DNA from: Hyphomicrobium_A sp965243865
GTDB taxonomy: Bacteria; Pseudomonadota; Alphaproteobacteria; Rhizobiales; Hyphomicrobiaceae
Assembly (NCBI RefSeq): GCF_965243865.1
Contig: NZ_OZ251603.1
Location: forward strand, 620,001 to 684,000
Length of the DNA stretch: 64,000 nucleotides
Direction of reading: 5' to 3'
This document shows positions 54,864 through 63,452 of this stretch, in pieces. Position numbers and translations under genes: made by a program. The notes under the pieces were generated by a model. It was not told the DNA's origin, made no database searches, and worked only from the letters and a program-made list of their open reading frames with translations. The stretch's first letter is position 1, and each line of letters opens with the position of its first letter.

Positions 54864-55523
54864 ATGCTACGCGTTTATGGCCACCCGCTCGCGTCGTTCT
54901 ATTGGAAGGTGCTGATCGCCCTTTACGAGCGCGCCGTCCCCTTTGAATTCCTGATGGTCGATGGCGAGCATCCCGAGAACGCACAAGCCATTGCCCGCCT
55001 CTCTCCCACCGGCCAATTTCCCGTGCTCGTCGAGGCAGACCGCGTGGTGGTCGAATCCGCCGCGATCATCGAATACCTCGATCTTAATCACGGCACCGCC
55101 GCGCCCATGGTTCCAGCCGATCGCAACACCGCCATCGAGGCGCGGCAGATGGACGGCATCTTCGATGACTACGTGTCCGCGCCGCTGACACGCATGGTCC
55201 TCAACGCCATCCGCCCGCCGGACAAGCGCGATCCGCACGCCGACGGTGAGGCGCAGGCTCTTCTCGACAAGAGCTACGCCTGGCTCGACCGCTGGATGAC
55301 CGGACGAACATGGGCCGCCAACGATGAATTCGGCATCGCCGACTGCTCGGCAGGCCCGGCACTCTATTACGCGCACTGGGGCTATCCGATCCCCGAGAAG
55401 CACGCCGCGCTGCGGGGCTATCGCGCGCGGTTGCTCGCCCGCCCTTCGATCGCCCGCGCCATCGACGAGGCCGGGCCATGGCTCCAGTATTTCCCGCTCA
55501 AGGATCGCGGCACGCCGGACTGA
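54864..55523 (+). CDS. glutathione S-transferase family protein
   Basis: 219 residues. The N-terminal thioredoxin-like domain shows the family layout: YGHPLASFYWKVLIALYE, SPTGQFPVLVEADRVVVESAAIIEYLD (cis-Pro and the Glu-Ser pair binding glutathione); a helical C-terminal domain follows from about 85. It may detoxify electrophiles; no substrate is evident. ATG 54864 follows GGGGAGA. Confidence 0.88.
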   Translation: MLRVYGHPLASFYWKVLIALYERAVPFEFLMVDGEHPENAQAIARLSPTGQFPVLVEADRVVVESAAIIEYLDLNHGTAAPMVPADRNTAIEARQMDGIFDDYVSAPLTRMVLNAIRPPDKRDPHADGEAQALLDKSYAWLDRWMTGRTWAANDEFGIADCSAGPALYYAHWGYPIPEKHAALRGYRARLLARPSIARAIDEAGPWLQYFPLKDRGTPD

Positions 55524-55628
55524 GCAGCAATAGCGCCTCGGCCCTAGTTTTGCCGCGCCGCGTGCATTGAGTGGTCCCCACGCGGACGTTTATGATCCGC
55601 CGCGACGTAACCTGAGGATCACTCGCCC

Positions 55629-56765
55629 ATGCGGCTCGGCGGCCGGCGCTTCCTGTTGAGCTTTGCCATCATCGCCGCCGCGGTGTGCCTCGCGCTCGGC
55701 ATCTCGCTGCCCATCCTCAAACTCACCAAATTCATCTTCTGGACCAGCGAGTATTCGCTGCTGTCCACCGTCGGCGTGCTGCTCCGCCAGGGCCAGACGT
55801 TCCTCGGCCTCGTCGTGCTCATTTTCTCGATCGTCTTCCCGGTCGTGAAGCTGCTCTACCTGCTGCTGGTCTCCACGCTTCCCGCCGCCGAGCTGCGCCG
55901 CCATGCCATGCGCCTCAAGACCATCGAGTGGATCGGCAAATGGTCGATGCACGACGTGCTGGTGCTGGCGTTGACGATCTTCTTCCTCAAGAGCCAGGGC
56001 GTCTACGACGCTGCGAGCCTCCCCGCCGTCTACTTCTTCACCACCGCCGTTGCGCTGATGATCTTGTCCTACGCTTGGCTGAAAACGGACTTCGCGGCCA
56101 CGGCGGAGATCATGGCGGTCGAGCCGCGCATCCCGCGCCAGCTCTCGGTCGTCCGCAACTTCCTTTTGAGCTTCCTGATTATCCTGGCGACGGTGTTCTT
56201 CGCCCTCGGCGTCATCCTGCCGGTGATCCGCTTCACCACCGTCTACGTGTGGACCAACGAGCATTCGATCGCGACCATCATCTGGGCCCTGTGGGAGAGC
56301 GAGGAATATTTCCTCTGCACCGTCGTGTTCGCCGTGTCGGTGTTCTTCCCGTTCCTGAAGCTGTTCTACCTGCTGACGCTCGTGACTTCGCCGGACCTCT
56401 CGCCTGAGTTCCGCCGCCGCTCGTTTTCGACCATGGAATGGCTTGGCCGCTACTCGATGACCGACGTCATGGTGCTGGCGCTGATGATCTTCTACGTGAA
56501 CTCTTCCGGCTACACCGAGGCGGTGGTGATGCCCGGCGTCTACTTCTTCGCCGCCTCCGCCATCATCACCATGCTGGCTTATGGCTGGGCCAACACCGTG
56601 CCGCCCATACGCCCCGCGCCTGCGAAAGCCGATGGCAGCCCCGCCGAGAATGCCTCATCCGGGGGTCAGGTCGTGACCATGCCAACCAACCCCGGTCGCC
56701 GTCACCGTCCAACGGGCAGCGATGGCGCGTTCCACTCCCCGGTCGCCGACCCCGAACCGCTCTGA
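55629..56765 (+). CDS. PqiA-like membrane protein with two repeats
   Basis: 378 residues with eight predicted helices in two similar halves (residues 1-155 and 170-330). Each has a block like SEYSLLSTVGVLLRQGQTFLGLVVLIFSIVFPVVKLLYLL and WSMHDVLVLALTIFF, the second half repeating it as WLGRYSMTDVMVLALMIFY (given in part). PqiA proteins work with MCE-domain partners in lipid transport, but no PqiB or PqiC gene is adjacent. The C-terminal 60 residues are Pro-rich and disordered. Confidence 0.78.
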   Translation: MRLGGRRFLLSFAIIAAAVCLALGISLPILKLTKFIFWTSEYSLLSTVGVLLRQGQTFLGLVVLIFSIVFPVVKLLYLLLVSTLPAAELRRHAMRLKTIEWIGKWSMHDVLVLALTIFFLKSQGVYDAASLPAVYFFTTAVALMILSYAWLKTDFAATAEIMAVEPRIPRQLSVVRNFLLSFLIILATVFFALGVILPVIRFTTVYVWTNEHSIATIIWALWESEEYFLCTVVFAVSVFFPFLKLFYLLTLVTSPDLSPEFRRRSFSTMEWLGRYSMTDVMVLALMIFYVNSSGYTEAVVMPGVYFFAASAIITMLAYGWANTVPPIRPAPAKADGSPAENASSGGQVVTMPTNPGRRHRPTGSDGAFHSPVADPEPL

Positions 56766-56800
56766 CAAGCGCCCTTGGCGCAAGCGCACGCACAAAAAAC

Positions 56801-56826
56801 AAAGGCCCCCGCGAACGGAGGCCTTT
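56801..56826. terminator. terminator between PqiA-like gene and rpsD
   Basis: AAAGGCCCCCG-CGAA-CGGAGGCCTTT forms an 11-bp stem with one mismatch, flanked by A-rich sequence on the left, so it should end rpsD transcripts on the minus strand and may also serve the converging gene. Confidence 0.7.
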
Positions 56827-56853
56827 GAGAAATTCGATTCGGTCTGAACCCGA

Positions 56854-57471
56854 TTAGCGCGAGTAGAACTCGACCACCAGGTTCGGTTCCATGTGCACCG
56901 GGTACGGCACGTCCGACAGCGTCGGCACGCGCACGAACTTGGCGCTGAGGCGGCCGTGATCAGCCTCGATGTAATCCGGCACGTCGCGCTCGGGGCTCTT
57001 GATGGCCTCGAGGACGAGCGGCATCTGGCGCGACTTCTCACGTACCTCGATCACGTCGCCCGGCTTGCAGCGATAGCTCGAAACCGTCACGCGGCGGCCG
57101 TTGACCGTCACGTGGCCATGGCTGACGAACTGGCGGGCGGCGAACACGGTCGGCACGAACTTGGCGCGATAGACCACGGCGTCGAGGCGGCGCTCGAGCA
57201 GGCCGATCACGTGCTCGGAGGTCGAGCCCTTGAGGCGCGAGGCTTCCACATAGATGCTATGGAACTGGCGCTCGTTGAGATTGGCGTAGTAGCCCTTCAG
57301 CTTCTGCTTCGCCTTCAGCTGCTGGCCGTAGTCGGACAGCTTCTGCATGCGGCGCTCGCCATGTTGGCCAGGGCGCGATTCGCGCTTGTTGAGCGGGCTC
57401 TTCGGACGGCCCCAGATGTTTTCACCGAGGCGACGATCGATCTTGTACTTGGCGCGAAGGCGCTTGGTCAT
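56854..57471 (-). CDS. rpsD: 30S ribosomal protein S4
   Basis: 205 residues. MTKRLRAKYKIDRRLGENIWG opens the protein; RESRPGQHGERRMQKLSDYGQQLKAKQKLKGYYANL follows, and the S4 RNA-binding domain is RLDAVVYRAKFVPTVFAARQFVSHGHVTVNGRRV (about residues 92-125; shown in part). S4 starts assembly of the 30S body. As in many alphaproteobacteria it is a single gene, not in the alpha operon. ATG 57471 is family-typical; the longer frame upstream is rejected. Confidence 0.97.
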   Translation of the reverse strand: MTKRLRAKYKIDRRLGENIWGRPKSPLNKRESRPGQHGERRMQKLSDYGQQLKAKQKLKGYYANLNERQFHSIYVEASRLKGSTSEHVIGLLERRLDAVVYRAKFVPTVFAARQFVSHGHVTVNGRRVTVSSYRCKPGDVIEVREKSRQMPLVLEAIKSPERDVPDYIEADHGRLSAKFVRVPTLSDVPYPVHMEPNLVVEFYSR

Positions 57472-57594
57472 TGTAACAGCACTCCAGCGGTTGCTTGTTG
57501 CGGAGCGCCCCCTCCTCTGCAGCGAGCGCCTAAGCCCTCGAAGCCGACAGGCCGCGCCGCTCAACACGGGGCCGCCACAGGTGCGCAACTAAAA

Positions 57595-57620
57595 CGCGGG
57601 CCATTAACTTTTGGCCCGCG
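57595..57620 (-). terminator. Rho-independent terminator after the unknown secreted gene
   Basis: CGCGGGCCA and TGGCCCGCG form a 9-bp stem; on the minus strand it is followed by TTTT (57594-57591). It lies 70 bases after the stop of the gene at 57691. Confidence 0.75.
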
Positions 57621-57690
57621 CAGAGGATGGCTAGATAGCGGGTGTCAGCGGCCGCGTCAACCAAGGCCACCGCTTTCCGGCTTTTAGGGC

Positions 57691-58308
57691 TTACTTCGTC
57701 TGGGCGGCAGGCGTCGTGCCGGTCGCAGCGGGGGCAGTGCTGGAGGCCAGCGCCGGGCCCGACTTCACGTAGGCGGCGATCAGCTCCTTCACCTTTTCCT
57801 TCTGCTCGGCCGTGCAGGTCTGGGCAGCCTTCTGGGCTTCCTCGGCCACAACGACTTCCTTCGCGTCGCCCTTCACATCGTCTGGCTTCTCGACCAGCTT
57901 GATGCGCCCGGTCAGCAGCATCACCACGGTGAGATGCAGCTGGTTGATGTAAACCATCTGCTGGGGCGACCACTTCTTCGACTGCGACTGGCGGCGCATC
58001 AGCGAGCTGTGATTATCGCCCTGTTCCTGGGCCAGGCCGCACACCTGGGCATGCGCCGACAGGCGGCCTGCGCGGATCACCTCACGGGCTACGTCCAGCG
58101 GCACCATGACGTCGTCGCGCTTGGTCTTGTCGATCAGGATCGTTTCGCCATTGGGCCTGGTGAAGCGCTCGGGCGTCAGCGTCCAGGCGTACTCCATGAA
58201 CGTACGCGTCGCCTTCTCGCTCAGCTCCTGCGCACCGGCGGGCGTCGCCGAAAAACTGGCAACGGCCATGACAACCGCGCACGCCCAACCGCTCCCCGCC
58301 CATTTCAT
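57691..58308 (-). CDS. unknown periplasmic protein
   Basis: 205 residues with a signal peptide (WACAVVMAVASFSATPAGA), then a helical domain: FMEYAWTLTPERFTRPNGETI, AHAQVCGLAQEQGDNHSSLM and QQMVYINQLHLTVVMLLTG, and an Ala/Thr-rich tail. Two Cys are present in the mature part. AGGAGA before ATG 58308 sets the start; an ATG 3 codons upstream is too close to the site. No family recognised. Confidence 0.65.
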   Translation of the reverse strand: MKWAGSGWACAVVMAVASFSATPAGAQELSEKATRTFMEYAWTLTPERFTRPNGETILIDKTKRDDVMVPLDVAREVIRAGRLSAHAQVCGLAQEQGDNHSSLMRRQSQSKKWSPQQMVYINQLHLTVVMLLTGRIKLVEKPDDVKGDAKEVVVAEEAQKAAQTCTAEQKEKVKELIAAYVKSGPALASSTAPAATGTTPAAQTK

Positions 58309-58447
58309 GATCCACATCTCCTGAAACCGTCCCTGTGTTATATTGTTACTATTGGCTCTGGCCGCGTCAGTCGGGTGCGCGCTGGAGCTTTAAACAGCCC
58401 ATCGGGAGCGGCATCGCTCGGCTTTAAACTTGGCCAGATCATGGCAG

Positions 58448-59755
58448 CTAGGATGACGGCTTGCGGGCATTTCCCTTGCCCTTAACGAGCGTTGCAACAA
58501 TACCACGGAGTGTGCGGACTTCCTGCTCGGTAGCCCCCATTCGGGAAAACATGGTGCGCACATTCCGCACCACGGTTGCACGCTTATGCGACGGATTAAA
58601 GAAGCCCATTCGCTCCAATTCCCCTTCGAGATGCTCGAAGAATCCAATCAGCTCCTCTTTGGTAGCGAGCCGGTCGGCGCCCATGTACAGCCCCGATTCG
58701 AGCGGCTTCTCATAGGTAGTGACCCGGCCGAGACTCTGCCCCTCGGACCCCCGCATCCACTCATAGCCGAGGATCAGCACCGCCTGGGCGAGGTTGAGAG
58801 AAGCGAAACGAGAATTTACCGGGATCATGATGAGTGCGTCGGCATTGGCAACCTCGGTTGTCTCCAACCCCGACCGCTCCCGCCCGAACAGCACCCCGCA
58901 CCGCTCCCCCTGGGCGATTCGCCGGCGCATCTCCGCAACCGCTTCGAGCGGCGTCATGACCGGCTTGCGCAGATCCCGCTGCCGCGCCGTGGTCGCGGCC
59001 AGCCAGTTCACGTCGCCAATTGCCGTTTCCAGGGATGGGAACGCCCGTGCGTCATCGATGACGTAGTTCGCCCCCGATGCCGCGATGCGCGCCTTCTCAT
59101 TCGGCCAGCCGTCGCGTGGATTGATCAGCCTGAGGTCGTCGAGGCCGAAATTCGCCATGGCGCGTGCCACCATGCCGACGTTGTCGGCAAGCTGCGGCTC
59201 CATCAGCACGATCGACGGCGTCTCGCCTGCCCCGGCGAATGCACTTCCCGAGATGTTCGCCCGTCTGATCCCGTGCCGCAGCTTGCGCAACACCCGCCGC
59301 GCCCAGAACCAGTATTCCTCGCCCGCCCACGACTTCTCCAGCGCCGCGATGGACGGCGCGGCCAGCGTACCCTCACCCTGACCCCGAAGCCGCACCGCAC
59401 CATCGGCGATGACGATTTCCTCGTGTCGGGCGATGAAGTCGTCGAAGCTTGTGATCCCCAGCGCTTCCGTCCGGCGCTTGCACCCAGGGCACGTGAGTTC
59501 CTCGACCCGGCAGCGCTCCTCCGCGCAGTAGGTCAGCAGCGGCTCCAGCGCCTCGCGGTCCAAACCGGCAATGCCGAGCTCTTCCAGCCCGACGTCGATC
59601 GTCCGCTCATGACAGGCACGCACCACCTCGGCCACAGGCCGTCCGGTGGCGCCGACGCACGGCGCCCTCAGGCCATCTACCAATTCGCTATTGATCTCGA
59701 TTTGCGCCGTCACGGCTTCCAGGGCCTTCACATGCGTTGCCGCCGATGACCCCAC
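58448..59755 (-). CDS. TrmJ-type RNA methyltransferase with N-terminal extension
   Basis: 435 residues. The C-terminal 250 are a SPOUT methyltransferase of the TrmJ/TrmH group: PSIVLMEPQLADNVGMVARAMANFGLDDLRLINPRDGWP, RCGVLFGRERSGLETTEVANAD and IMIPVNSRFASLNLAQAVLI (the trefoil-knot SAM site; given in pieces). TrmJ methylates the 2'-OH of nucleotide 32 in tRNA. The first 185 residues are extra, with Cys-x4-Cys and Cys-x2-Cys (TYCAEERCRVEELTCPGC), a possible metal site. The frame starts with GTG 59755, codon use is GC3-rich throughout and there is no internal stop; the first ATG would cut into the SPOUT fold. Confidence 0.72.
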   Translation of the reverse strand: MGSSAATHVKALEAVTAQIEINSELVDGLRAPCVGATGRPVAEVVRACHERTIDVGLEELGIAGLDREALEPLLTYCAEERCRVEELTCPGCKRRTEALGITSFDDFIARHEEIVIADGAVRLRGQGEGTLAAPSIAALEKSWAGEEYWFWARRVLRKLRHGIRRANISGSAFAGAGETPSIVLMEPQLADNVGMVARAMANFGLDDLRLINPRDGWPNEKARIAASGANYVIDDARAFPSLETAIGDVNWLAATTARQRDLRKPVMTPLEAVAEMRRRIAQGERCGVLFGRERSGLETTEVANADALIMIPVNSRFASLNLAQAVLILGYEWMRGSEGQSLGRVTTYEKPLESGLYMGADRLATKEELIGFFEHLEGELERMGFFNPSHKRATVVRNVRTMFSRMGATEQEVRTLRGIVATLVKGKGNARKPSS

Positions 59756-59898
59756 CCCATAGCAGACCCGCGCACAGCAACAAGCCGGACGCCACTAGTT
59801 GACGCTCCCGCCCCATCCGCCTGTCGCACAACTTGTTGCGACGCAACATCGTGGCTAATGTGCTCAGCGAGATAGCCCACCCACGCCAAGGGAACCCG

Positions 59899-61119
59899 AT
59901 GCAGAAGATCAAGGTAACCGGAACCGTCGTCGAACTGGACGGCGACGAGATGACTCGCATCATCTGGAAGCTCATCAAGGACAAGCTGGTCCTTCCGTAT
60001 ATCGATCTCCCCATCGAGTACTACGACCTCTCGGTCGAGAACCGCGACGCCACCAACGACCAGGTCACCATCGACGCCGCGAACGCCATCAAGAAGCACG
60101 GCGTCGGCGTCAAGTGCGCGACCATCACGCCCGATGAGGCGCGCGTCAAAGAGTTCAACCTGAAGGAAATGTGGAAGAGCCCCAACGGCACCATCCGCAA
60201 CATCCTCGGCGGCGTCATCTTCCGCGAGCCCATCATCTGCAAGAACGTGCCGCGCCTCGTTCCCGGCTGGACACAGCCCATCGTCATCGGCCGCCACGCC
60301 TACGGCGATCAGTATCGCGCCACCGACTTCCGCTTCCCCGGCAAGGGCACGCTGACGATCAAGTTCGTCGGCGAGGACGGCGCCGTGATCGAGAAGGAAG
60401 TGTTCAAGTCGCCGGGCTCGGGCGTCGCCATGGCGATGTACAATCTCGATGACTCCATCCGCGAGTTCGCACGCGCCACCTTCAACTACGCGCTCAACCG
60501 CAACTACCCCGCCTATCTCTCCACCAAGAACACCATCCTCAAAGCCTACGACGGCCGCTTCAAGGATCTGTTCCAGGAAGTGTTCGACGCCGAATTCAAG
60601 GCGGAGTTCGACAAGCGCAAGCTCTGGTACGAGCACCGCCTCATCGACGACATGGTCGCTTCGGCGCTGAAGTGGTCGGGCGGCTACGTCTGGGCCTGCA
60701 AGAACTACGATGGCGACGTGCAGTCCGACATCGTCGCCCAAGGCTTCGGCTCGCTCGGCCTGATGACCAGCGTGCTCATGACACCGGACGGCAAGACCGT
60801 AGAGGCCGAAGCGGCCCACGGCACCGTCACACGCCACTACCGCGAGCATCAGAAGGGTAAGGAGACGTCCACCAACTCCATCGCCTCGATCTTCGCCTGG
60901 ACGCGCGCCCTCGCCCACCGCGCCAAGCTCGACGACAACAAAGCGCTGGCGGATTTCGCCGCCGCGCTGGAGCGCGTATGCATCCGCACCGTCGAGTCGG
61001 GCTGCATGACCAAGGATCTGGCGCTTCTCGTCGGCGACAAACAGAAGTGGCTGTCGACGAACGGTTTCCTCGACAAGATCGACGAGAACCTGCAAATCGA
61101 GATGGCTAAGGCCGCTTGA
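59899..61119 (+). CDS. icd: NADP-dependent isocitrate dehydrogenase
   Basis: 406 residues of the eukaryote-like (type II) NADP-IDH used by alphaproteobacteria. Oxidises isocitrate to 2-oxoglutarate in the TCA cycle. VVELDGDEMTRIIWKLIKDKL opens the protein; SPNGTIRNILGGVIFREPI binds substrate, and VAQGFGSLGLMTSVLMTPDG and EAAHGTVTRHY bind metal and NADP. ATG 59899 gives the standard N-terminus; the frame before it is not conserved. It is divergent from the TrmJ-like gene. Confidence 0.96.
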   Translation: MQKIKVTGTVVELDGDEMTRIIWKLIKDKLVLPYIDLPIEYYDLSVENRDATNDQVTIDAANAIKKHGVGVKCATITPDEARVKEFNLKEMWKSPNGTIRNILGGVIFREPIICKNVPRLVPGWTQPIVIGRHAYGDQYRATDFRFPGKGTLTIKFVGEDGAVIEKEVFKSPGSGVAMAMYNLDDSIREFARATFNYALNRNYPAYLSTKNTILKAYDGRFKDLFQEVFDAEFKAEFDKRKLWYEHRLIDDMVASALKWSGGYVWACKNYDGDVQSDIVAQGFGSLGLMTSVLMTPDGKTVEAEAAHGTVTRHYREHQKGKETSTNSIASIFAWTRALAHRAKLDDNKALADFAAALERVCIRTVESGCMTKDLALLVGDKQKWLSTNGFLDKIDENLQIEMAKAA

Positions 61120-61129
61120 GACTGAGCGC

Positions 61130-61152
61130 CGGCGGAGCACATGGCTCCGCCG
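61130..61152. terminator. hairpin between icd and the convergent gene
   Basis: CGGCGGAGC-ACATG-GCTCCGCCG, a perfect 9-bp stem starting 10 bases after icd. No T-run on either side; probably a shared terminator or mRNA-end stabiliser. Confidence 0.5.
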
Positions 61153-61164
61153 ATTGCTCGTGCG

Positions 61165-61614
61165 TCATCCAACCAGCCAATAGACCGCTCCGAACAAAGT
61201 CGCAGCAAAAGCGAGCGCCACGGGGATCAGCGCTACCTCAGCCCACGCTTGCCATGCCGGCATCGGCCCGGTGTAGGTCTGAAACGGCTCTGACTCGAAC
61301 CGGCGCAGCGACAGCGGCACCTCGACTGTGTGCCGCACCGTCGTGTGATGAATGGCAAGCGGGATGCCGAAGAACATCAGCCCCAAGACCGTTACCATCA
61401 TCAGGTCGAGATTGGTCCCATCCGGCGCCGCAAACGCGAACCACGCGACGAACAGCATCCATGCAAACGCACCGAAAATGCTGAGGTAGACGGCGCTCGG
61501 AAATTCCTGCCCGGGTATCTCGATGCCGGGCTGGACACCCGGCGGCAGGGCCGGGTGTGTTTCTGGCGCGGATGCAATAGCTGCTTGCGCGATTTCGGAC
61601 GTGCTGTCGGACAT
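61165..61614 (-). CDS. unknown membrane protein
   Basis: 149 residues with three hydrophobic segments (YLSIFGAFAWMLFVAWFAFA; LMMVTVLGLMFFGIPLAIHH; VALIPVALAFAATLFGAVYWLV) and a 45-residue soluble N-terminus. A HH pair follows the second segment. GGAGG precedes ATG 61614 by 7 bases, fixing the start; the longer frame is rejected. No family recognised. Confidence 0.65.
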   Translation of the reverse strand: MSDSTSEIAQAAIASAPETHPALPPGVQPGIEIPGQEFPSAVYLSIFGAFAWMLFVAWFAFAAPDGTNLDLMMVTVLGLMFFGIPLAIHHTTVRHTVEVPLSLRRFESEPFQTYTGPMPAWQAWAEVALIPVALAFAATLFGAVYWLVG

Positions 61615-61791
61615 GCCGCCACCTCCATGAGGTTTATCAGCACCTGTCCCTCGGCCCCTAGCGATCATATAGGGACGCCTTCAGCCCCCGCGAGGGGCTG
61701 CGGTCGAAAATCGCCTGTTGGCCGGCCTGAAAGATCAGCCAGAAAGATCAGATTGATTGATCGCGCCCGAGGCCGGCCAACGCCTTGGGCG

Positions 61792-62274
61792 TCACTCGGC
61801 CCGCAGGCGCAGCGCCGCAACGCCGACCGCGATATTGAGCCCCTCTTGCCCCGACACGCTCAGCGGCTGCAGTGCAATCGAGTTGTGCGACCCGCCCAGC
61901 AACGCATTGGCGCCGACGCCCAGCCCCACGGTCGCCTCGGCGGAGACGCCGCCGTACTTCCCGGCAAGCGCCCCCGGCGCGAGATCCCGCGTCGGCGCAA
62001 ACACGGTCCAGACGATCTTGACTCTGTCGGTGAAGCCGAGGTCGATGCCGAACTTGTCGATCGAGCCGAAGTAGTGCTCGATGCTGCGCGGACCCTTGAA
62101 CGTGCACTCGAGATCCTTGCTCGATCCGAACACGAAGCCGATGCCCCCTGACACCTGACACGTCAGCACGCCAATCTCGACGTGCGCCGCTTGCGACGGC
62201 AGTACGATGGCGAACGCGGCTGCAATGCTTGCGGCGATGCGTGTCGTGGTCTTCTTGGCGATGGCCGATCGCAT
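61792..62274 (-). CDS. DUF992 family secreted protein
   Basis: 160 residues: a signal peptide ending near LPSQAAH, then the DUF992 pattern IGVLTCQVSGGIGFVFGSSKDLECTFKG with two Cys, and a later YFGSIDKFGIDLGFTDRVKIVWTVFAP. It ends with a beta-rich part (GVSAEATVGLGVGANALLGGS). DUF992 proteins are small envelope proteins of alphaproteobacteria with unknown role. ATG 62274 begins the signal peptide. Confidence 0.82.
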   Translation of the reverse strand: MRSAIAKKTTTRIAASIAAAFAIVLPSQAAHVEIGVLTCQVSGGIGFVFGSSKDLECTFKGPRSIEHYFGSIDKFGIDLGFTDRVKIVWTVFAPTRDLAPGALAGKYGGVSAEATVGLGVGANALLGGSHNSIALQPLSVSGQEGLNIAVGVAALRLRAE

Positions 62275-62453
62275 GATGTCTTGTCCTGTTTGATTACGGA
62301 TGCCTTTTCGCCTTCCTAGCACGGCTCGCCTTTTATCCAGCCGCCGCGGTCAGCAAAGCCCCGGCATGGTGAATTCTAAACCCTCCTCCCGCCATGTCAG
62401 CGCCGCTTTGACCGCGTTGGCTACCCCGCCCTGGGTCGAAGGCGAAAATTCTG

Positions 62454-63452
62454 ATGCGAAACATGCTGCGTTATTTCTTCTCGTTCCTCCTGCTGCTCGC
62501 CGCCTTCATCTGGCTCAACAACACCTCACTGCTTTCGCGACGGCTCGACGAGGGCCCGACCCTGCTTGCTCACCGCGGCCTCGGTCAGACTTTCACGCGC
62601 GAAGATCTCGACGCGCAGACCTGCACGGCAAGCCGCATTTACCCACCCGAGCACGAGTTCATCGAGAACACGCTCCCATCGATGCAGGCCGCGTTCGCCG
62701 CCGGCGCCAACATCGTCGAATTCGACGTCCACCCGACCACCGACGGGCACTTCGCCGTCTTTCACGATTGGACGCTCGACTGCCGGACCGACGGCAAGGG
62801 CGTGACGCGCGAGCACACGCTTGCCGAACTGAAAGCGCTGGACATCGGCTACGGATATACCGCCGATGGCGGCAAGACCTTTCCATTCCGCGGCAAGGGC
62901 ATCGGATTGATGCCGTCGCTCGACGAAGTGCTGGCGGCGTTTCCCGATAAGCGCTTCCTCGTTCACATCAAGAGCAACGATGCGAGCGAGGGCGACAAGC
63001 TCGCCGCCTTCCTTTCACACCTCAGCTCGGACGCACGCGGACGGCTCATGATCTACGGCGCAGCGCCGCCCATCGAGGCCGTGCATGCAAAGCTTCCCGA
63101 TATCCGGTACGGCTCGAAGACGTCGCTCAAGGCCTGCGCGTTTGACTACATCAAGCTCGGCTGGCTCGGACAGGTACCCGCGGCGTGCCGGTCCGGGTTG
63201 ATGCTCGTCCCGAGCAACATCGCGCCCTGGCTGTGGGGGTGGCCAAATCGCTTCCTGCAGCGGATGCACGAGGCCGGGGTCGAGGTCTTCATCCTCGGTC
63301 CCCACGATGGCGGGCAGTTCTCTACCGGCATCGACGAGCTGCAACAGCTCGAAGACTTACCGAGCGGCTTTAGCGGCGGCATCTGGACCAATCGCATCGA
63401 CCGCATCGGCCCCGCCGTACCAAAGCGAGCAGCCGTCGCGAACGGCCGTTAG
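62454..63452 (+). CDS. glycerophosphodiester phosphodiesterase family protein
   Basis: 332 residues: one N-terminal membrane anchor (YFFSFLLLLAAFIWL), then a GDPD TIM barrel. LLAHRGLGQTF (catalytic His), IENTLPSMQAAFAAGANIVEFDVHPTTDGHFAVFHD (metal Glu and Asp, second His; given in part) and MPSLDEVLAAFPDKRFLVHIKS are recognisable. It would act in the periplasm or at the membrane, hydrolysing glycerophosphodiesters from lipid turnover. Its stop overlaps the convergent antiporter gene by 4 bases. Confidence 0.85.
   Translation: MRNMLRYFFSFLLLLAAFIWLNNTSLLSRRLDEGPTLLAHRGLGQTFTREDLDAQTCTASRIYPPEHEFIENTLPSMQAAFAAGANIVEFDVHPTTDGHFAVFHDWTLDCRTDGKGVTREHTLAELKALDIGYGYTADGGKTFPFRGKGIGLMPSLDEVLAAFPDKRFLVHIKSNDASEGDKLAAFLSHLSSDARGRLMIYGAAPPIEAVHAKLPDIRYGSKTSLKACAFDYIKLGWLGQVPAACRSGLMLVPSNIAPWLWGWPNRFLQRMHEAGVEVFILGPHDGGQFSTGIDELQQLEDLPSGFSGGIWTNRIDRIGPAVPKRAAVANGR

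Noticed and set aside
58586..59749. Plus-strand frame of 387 codons opposite the TrmJ-like gene
   Set aside because: Its translation is Arg/His/Pro-rich without motifs, typical of the antisense of a GC-rich gene, while the minus strand has the SPOUT motifs.
59728..61140. Minus-strand frame of 470 codons opposite icd
   Set aside because: Antisense shadow; icd on the plus strand matches its family over the full length.
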